Positions 58,444-64,000 of a stretch of 64,000 nt of DNA are shown in pieces (the stretch's first letter is position 1; each line of letters begins with the position of its first letter). The position numbers and the translations under genes are program-made. The stretch lies in contig NC_058516.1 in the NCBI RefSeq assembly GCF_020382885.2, positions 7,417,426 to 7,481,425 of the forward strand, given 5' to 3'. Source of the stretch: Scatophagus argus (lineage: Eukaryota; Chordata; Actinopteri; Scatophagidae). The notes beneath the pieces are model-generated. The model was not told where the DNA came from. It ran no database searches and saw nothing but the letters and a program-made list of their open reading frames with translations.

Positions 58444-61400
58444 GATGTATATATGTATTAAAAGAGCTGAGACATCCACACAGGAACAAATCAGAAAATA
58501 CACTTGCATTTTTACATGTTCAGCTTTCTAGAAATGAGGCTAAAAGAACACCAAAATTCTAATTCAGGTAATTTGTGGTTATATTTCAAATTGTTTCATA
58601 TATGTGTTGCACTTTTACATCAGATTTAATACAAAAGATGACAGTACCTAAAGGGCATACGTACATTTTAGACACATGTTCAGATTGGAAATGGTTTGTG
58701 GACGGACATTTTAGGGAAGAATCGTTGGATTGCAGTGAAATCATTTGTGCTGAGCTACTGTACATGTGACATGAATGCCTGGAGGGAAAGGGACAAAAAA
58801 GCACTACTACAGGAAAGACATCATAAAGTCTCTTAAGGCAGCAGGATGTGTGTGATGTGTGTGTGTGTGTATGATGACCGCTTGAGTGAGTATGTGCATG
58901 TGTGCGTGTTTGTGTATACAGAGGATGAGCAAAGATTGCCGCGACCCTTCGAGGCAGCCGCCAAACAAAGCTTTTACGGTCAGAGGACATCACTTCCCAA
59001 ATGCTCTCTGGAGCATGTCTGGATTCACTGTAACACACACACAGACACACACACCCTGAATGAACGACCCAATAAAGACACTGGAAAATAGCGATAAAGG
59101 GCGACAGGAGTGCAGAATTGGGACGTCGTGTAACCGAGGCATGTTTGCAAGGTGCGTCGCCATTTTCTGAGCCGTTGCGGGTTTTCTGTGCGTTTCCTTC
59201 ATGTAACGATACTGGGCCAACATCAGCCCCTAATCCTCTCTCTGCTGCCAGCACACCCGTGAAGCAGAAACAAGTCGCCACTCTGTTTCGCTTACAGGCG
59301 TGAAGACAGACTGATATTCCAAGAGTTGCACGTCCTCGCCACTGCCCGTACGATGTTCAGCAAGCCGAGCGCGTGCACTCATCTGTGGCGTACGTGGACG
59401 TATACGTCTCAGAGCGCATGCCAGCACGCAGTCCGAAACCCGGGAGCAGATCGATTGCAGCAGTAGCACGTGTTTAGGGAGTTATAAGATAACTGCTTCA
59501 GCTGTAGAGGTTGATTGAAGCGGGAGAGACAGAGGAGGAGGAGGAGGAGGGGGAGGAGGAGGAGTTGAGTTTTATGACCTTGTAAATCAGAGGGAATTTG
59601 TAAACCCTGGCTCGGAGAGGAAACGGGAGACGCTGCTGCTTTCTGTCTTCGAAAGGGAGGGTTGAGGGATGAGTCTTCGGGGACGAAAGCTTACTGGCTG
59701 AGAGACTCAACCTCTGAGACTCAAAAGGCTGAGACACACAGCTCACTTGCTGCAGATGCTGCTGATGCCCTCTATATGACTGTTGGCATTACACTGAAAC
59801 TTCAGCTTCCATTTTGACTAATGTTTCACCAATGTTCAGTACTTCAGTATTTTGGCTGCCCCGTCAACTACAGTATAACTCATGCTGTTTCAGTATTTCA
59901 GATATGTTACATGCTCCAACTGCAAAATCTCAGACAACCATAAATTTCCCTCATAAAATTGAGCCCTTTGGTTGCTACTGCTTTCATGATTTTCTCCTTC
60001 TCTGCTGTATAAACACGGGGACGATTGCTTTAGGAACTCTATGCGTGATGCAAGGGTCAAGATGAGGTATTTTCGGAGTAAATTCTTGGAAATGAAAGAG
60101 CTTGGTGTGCTTTTTCTCCTCTCTGTGTAGTTCACAGAGGCATAGGTGCAGCACCGAGAGCAGATTTTGATGCTTCAGCTCTTATCTTGACAGGTAGTGG
60201 TGTCAAGACAGGGTTGGAGCAGATTAATCTCGCTTTACAGCACATTTCGACTAAAACAATCAACTTCTCCCTCCACCTGAGGCACTTTAATTTGATACAA
60301 ATACTGTCTTCCTTCTGTTCTTGCCTTCTGTTCCCTCTTTAATATGAGTTTTATTGTGTTTTGATGATGTACATCACCGCATGTTGTCATTCTTCAGCTT
60401 TAACGTTCATCTTGTCAGCGATTATGGTGAAAGAAAAAACATTTCATGAGCAAAGCTTCATACATGCAGCAGATTCTGATATTACTGCAGCAACCTTAAG
60501 AGGCGAGAGGAGCGCCTGCCTCATCAGAATGCAGACAGCTGCACTTACTCGACCCTCAAACCGCCTTCGACATCAAACATCAAACGCACCTCTGATCATC
60601 TTCCCATCTGAAACCATTTCCAACTGACACACTCTGGGGCCCCAAAGCTGGAAACTTGTCAGTCAGGACAAAAACAAAATTACTCATTCTTCACAGAAGG
60701 AGGAAATAATCATTTTCTTACATAACACAAACACACTCTTACACACACACTCTGCACACATCCCTGCAGTGATGTCATAATGTTGACTCAGTCAGGTTTG
60801 TTTTAATGTGGGGACTTGCACAAGGGCGCTTTAGCAGCACTGGAAGCCATTGGGCCCTCCTGGTGTGTGCGACCATTTGTCCCGATGGCTGACCTCATCC
60901 ACCGTTACAGATGAAAAGATACTTCGTCTATGGCAGATGTACTTGTAAATAACAGCCTAACAGGTGCACTGAAAAACCCAACACACACTTAGACTTAGAT
61001 ACTTATGAAATCCCCAGGGGAACATGAGTGGTAAATCTGGATCCAGAAGGGCGTGGAGTGCAGTCAGGAGATGTTACTCACTTGAGCGTCTTGCCACGCC
61101 CCATTAGACATAACAGCGTAAAACCAATTGGAGTTTGGTGGCTGGCCATGTTTCTGACAGTAAAGGAGGTGCTACATGATGGCTGAAAAGTGAGTCCCGG
61201 CTGTGTATAGGCAGGCTGCACAATCATCCGGGTATAGCAGGCTGAGCACATATGTGAGAAAACATCGAGCTGAAAGCCTTGTTCAAGGAAAATAAATTAA
61301 AAAAACACCTGCAGCAGCTCTAATATTCCTCCGTGTCCTGCAGCGATGGAAACACCTGTACCATCATATGCTTCAATGGGTGCAATTAAAAGCTTTGCAC

Positions 61401-62800
61401 CTTGTATACAGACGCTACTGGTACCAGAGGGGATCTTAACACCATTTCCATACATTCAAACTACTACTCAGTGAGGCTCACAGTGGACAAAACGGGAGGG
61501 GTCCTTATTATTTCAAGCCTAACTGTCGTCGGTCAGTGTGGTTTAAGCTGCGTCGGGCCATTAAAATTCATAACACTGTTGATAATATTACTCTTCTGTC
61601 GCACTCTCACGTGTGCTGGCTGCATCGCGAATCCCCTCGTAAATCTCGATAAGTCGTCCACTGCTTCTGTGAATGATCACGGAGGCGAGCAGAGCTGACG
61701 TTCACTCACTGCACTTGTCCCGCTTCTGCTCAGTAAAATCAAAGCAGGCGGCACATAACGCGCTTCAGGTCGTTCCAATTCAAGCTGAAGTCAGTGTGTC
61801 CCCACGCCAAGAAAGAAGATGAATTTACTAACTTGAACTGAATTCCAGCTCATTTCGGACGCCCGTGCCTGTCTGATAACAGTATAGCTCAAATCCTGAA
61901 CTTCAACTGAAACCTCTTGTCCTTCCAAAGACAATTCAAATGTGTTCAAGCATTTGCACATGTTGCATTGTTTTGATCTTTTTAACTATTTTCTTTTTTA
62001 TCTCTTGCTCTTTAACCCATCTTATCAGCCTCCAGCGCTCACACTTCAGCTGACACTTGAAACCTGTCCAGGCCTCAGATCCTCACTTTTGGACGATGAA
62101 ACCTCCCTCACCTCTTCAGACTCCCACACTGTTCAAACACGTCTTAGTGCAAGTGCCTTCAGTGCTTACACTTCAGCCAGCACAGTTTATATGCTTCTAC
62201 AGTTTTAAGACACTACAACTCAGCTCACTTTATCACACACACTCACACACCGCTGGCATTACTCCTTTCAGTTCCTGAAGTTCAAATGAATCTTCAGATT
62301 CATTCAGTCGTATCAGTTTCTTTTGGTGATTGTATTTAAATTGCCACTTTATATTCTTTCACCACTTCAACTGTTTTGAATGTTTTAAATTTTGACAAGT
62401 GGGCATGAGCACAAAAATGTGGCCCTTTACAAACGGAAAACCTAATGCCTCACGTTACAGTCACAAAGTAAAGCTGTAACAAAGCACCTTCTGGAAATGT
62501 CTTGGGCTTAATTCAATAAATATCTGCGACAGAAGGGGTCGATTTAATAACGTTTCCCACCACAACCCAGCTCCTTCGTCAAATGTCAGATTCAGGTTTC
62601 TGCACTGGCGCTCGTGCCAGTTTAATGGCACAGGGGATTGCTTCATGAGCTCAGACAAACACAGTAAAACTCAAAGAGGTTTAATGTTCAACTCAACTTG
62701 GTTATCCATCACTGCTGGGGGGTTGTTGTTGTCTGTTTGTGAGCCTGCAAGGGTAAAAGTGTGGGATGGATGCCCTTCCTGCTCTGCATATGCCAGCACC

Positions 62801-62828
<28 letters not shown>
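62801..62828. repeat. (GT)14 microsatellite
   Basis: 14 GT units in an MGAT5 intron. Confidence 0.95.
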
Positions 62829-62832
<4 letters not shown>

Positions 62833-64000
62833 GTCAGCTCAGTGCGTCTTTCTTCACCACGTCCTCTGATCTGCTGCCAAGGGCCTGCAGCTTTCCCTCT
62901 CCCTACATCCTACTCATTCTCACCTTTCCCTGTGTTCCCTTCTGCCTCGTCAAAAGCTTTCTTACACAGTGAATGCTGAAAAACGGGGACACTCACTGAC
63001 TTAATGTGGCTGACGAGGTGCCACCAGGTAAACGCCTTTTGCTGGATTCTCTTACTAAGTCTGCACCAGTTACAAAGGAGATGTAATTAAGACGCGGCGA
63101 CAGTGTGACAATACAGCATTGCTTGAAATGGGAGCGCAGTGTTGCATTCTTCACGTTGACCAACCGTGAACACACAGTGAAACATTAGCTGGTTTGTATG
63201 GTGTGTATGAAAAGAGAGAAAAGACAGGCAGTCAGTCTCAGCTCCCTTTGCTCTGCCTTTCTACTCCACCAACTGGGTTGCTATGGAAACGGCTCCCTCG
63301 GAGGTGGTCTGGCCATTTTATTTCGGGTCTCACCATTAACGTCTGCCTCTTCGACAACAAAATAATTACTCGCCGTCCTGGTTCTTTAAACCCCAGGATT
63401 CGGATGCGGTGTCCTTCAGGTCAGATGAGGGACTGGAGAACTCGTGAGGTTACCAGGAGTCCACAGTAAAATGAGAAATAATCTAATATCACCGTGAACG
63501 ATCCCAGCTTTAATAACAGGTTTCACATACAGGCAACTCTAAATCCTGCATGAAGGTGTCCCATAAAAATACAATGGCCTTTTCTCTGTGTGCTGTGTCT
63601 GTGTATTTCTCATTTATCGACTTGATATTTTGAAAGAAAAAAAAAAACCTCATTTCTGGGCCTGGTTATGAAAATCAATGCACTGTCCACTCAGAAGCTA
63701 ATAATCAGGAATAATAAGGAACAGCTAAGCGCACTAGCCAGAGAGAGATGTTTCTATGCAGGCAGTTAAGTAGTAAACTGTGAACACAGCAGTTAATGTA
63801 CAGCTAAAGCTCCAGCTCACCAGTAAATAAATCCTGCAATCCTGCAGCTTCTCAACCACCAAGCCAAGTACTGGAGTTTTGTTTGCCAACTGCTGAGCAA
63901 AGTGACTGGGTTTAATCCCAAAGTCAGGTACAACTTCAACCCTGGAGGCCATCAAAGGCTCCCCTGCGCTTCCCAAAAATCTGCAACTCTGTTAATTAGC

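Larger units (their letters stand above)
56150..64000 (-). other. mgat5: MGAT5 intron (partial)
   Basis: No exon matching the preceding part of MGAT5 is found to the right edge. It holds dinucleotide repeats (57861-57888, 58039-58082, 58205-58227, 58386-58442, 62801-62828), a GGA-rich purine tract (59531-59562) and otherwise unique sequence. Confidence 0.6.

Noticed and set aside
58586..59281. 231-residue minus-strand open frame
   Set aside because: It is long by chance across GT/CA-rich intron sequence. No domain is recognisable and composition is irregular.
63734..63976. Minus-strand open frame with VLGLVVEKLQ, looking a little like the FLGFVVEQHL of MGAT5
   Set aside because: The surrounding residues do not match the MGAT5 exon expected here, there is no matching splice context, and the likeness covers only about ten residues.

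Overview
The window looks like a piece of teleost fish chromosome. The genes are vertebrate and split into many small exons with short introns. The background is rich in (CA/GT)n microsatellites, and fish-type repeats (tRNA-derived SINE, Tc1-like MITE, LINE remnant, fold-back element) are scattered through it. No operons, CRISPR arrays, phage or bacterial features are present.

Four protein-coding genes are recognisable. From left to right they are the 3' end of ZRANB3 (+, four exons, 883-5457), complete CCNT2 (-, nine coding exons, 25194-19377), complete TMEM163 (+, eight coding exons, 27741-43096), and the 3' part of MGAT5 (-, six exons, 56149-50136; the 5' exons lie beyond the right edge). 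I read every exon junction by hand. The reading frame is kept across all junctions, giving 610 aa for CCNT2 and 283 aa for TMEM163. Read in reverse, the order and orientations match human 2q21.3 (MGAT5 +, TMEM163 -, CCNT2 +, ZRANB3 -), but ACMSD, MAP3K19 and RAB3GAP1, which lie between these genes in human, are not seen here.

Layout: 1-882 is ZRANB3 intron. 5458-18379 is a long gene-free stretch between the tail-to-tail ZRANB3 and CCNT2, with a LINE reverse-transcriptase remnant, GT-rich arrays and unique-looking blocks that could be conserved non-coding elements. 25195-27740 separates the head-to-head CCNT2 and TMEM163 starts and holds a fold-back element and a CpG-rich patch. 43097-50135 lies between the tail-to-tail TMEM163 and MGAT5 and carries their 3' UTRs, G-tracts and AATAAA signals on both strands. 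56150-64000 is MGAT5 intron, mostly microsatellites.

The genes act separately: ZRANB3 in replication-fork remodelling, CCNT2 in P-TEFb transcription elongation, TMEM163 in vesicular zinc efflux, and MGAT5 in Golgi N-glycan branching. Their proximity is conserved synteny rather than a pathway. I found no undescribed system. The best leads are a GC-AG intron in CCNT2, a non-consensus PCNA-binding APIM at the ZRANB3 C-terminus, a nested-palindrome mobile element beside the CCNT2 promoter, and the loss of three genes from the syntenic block.
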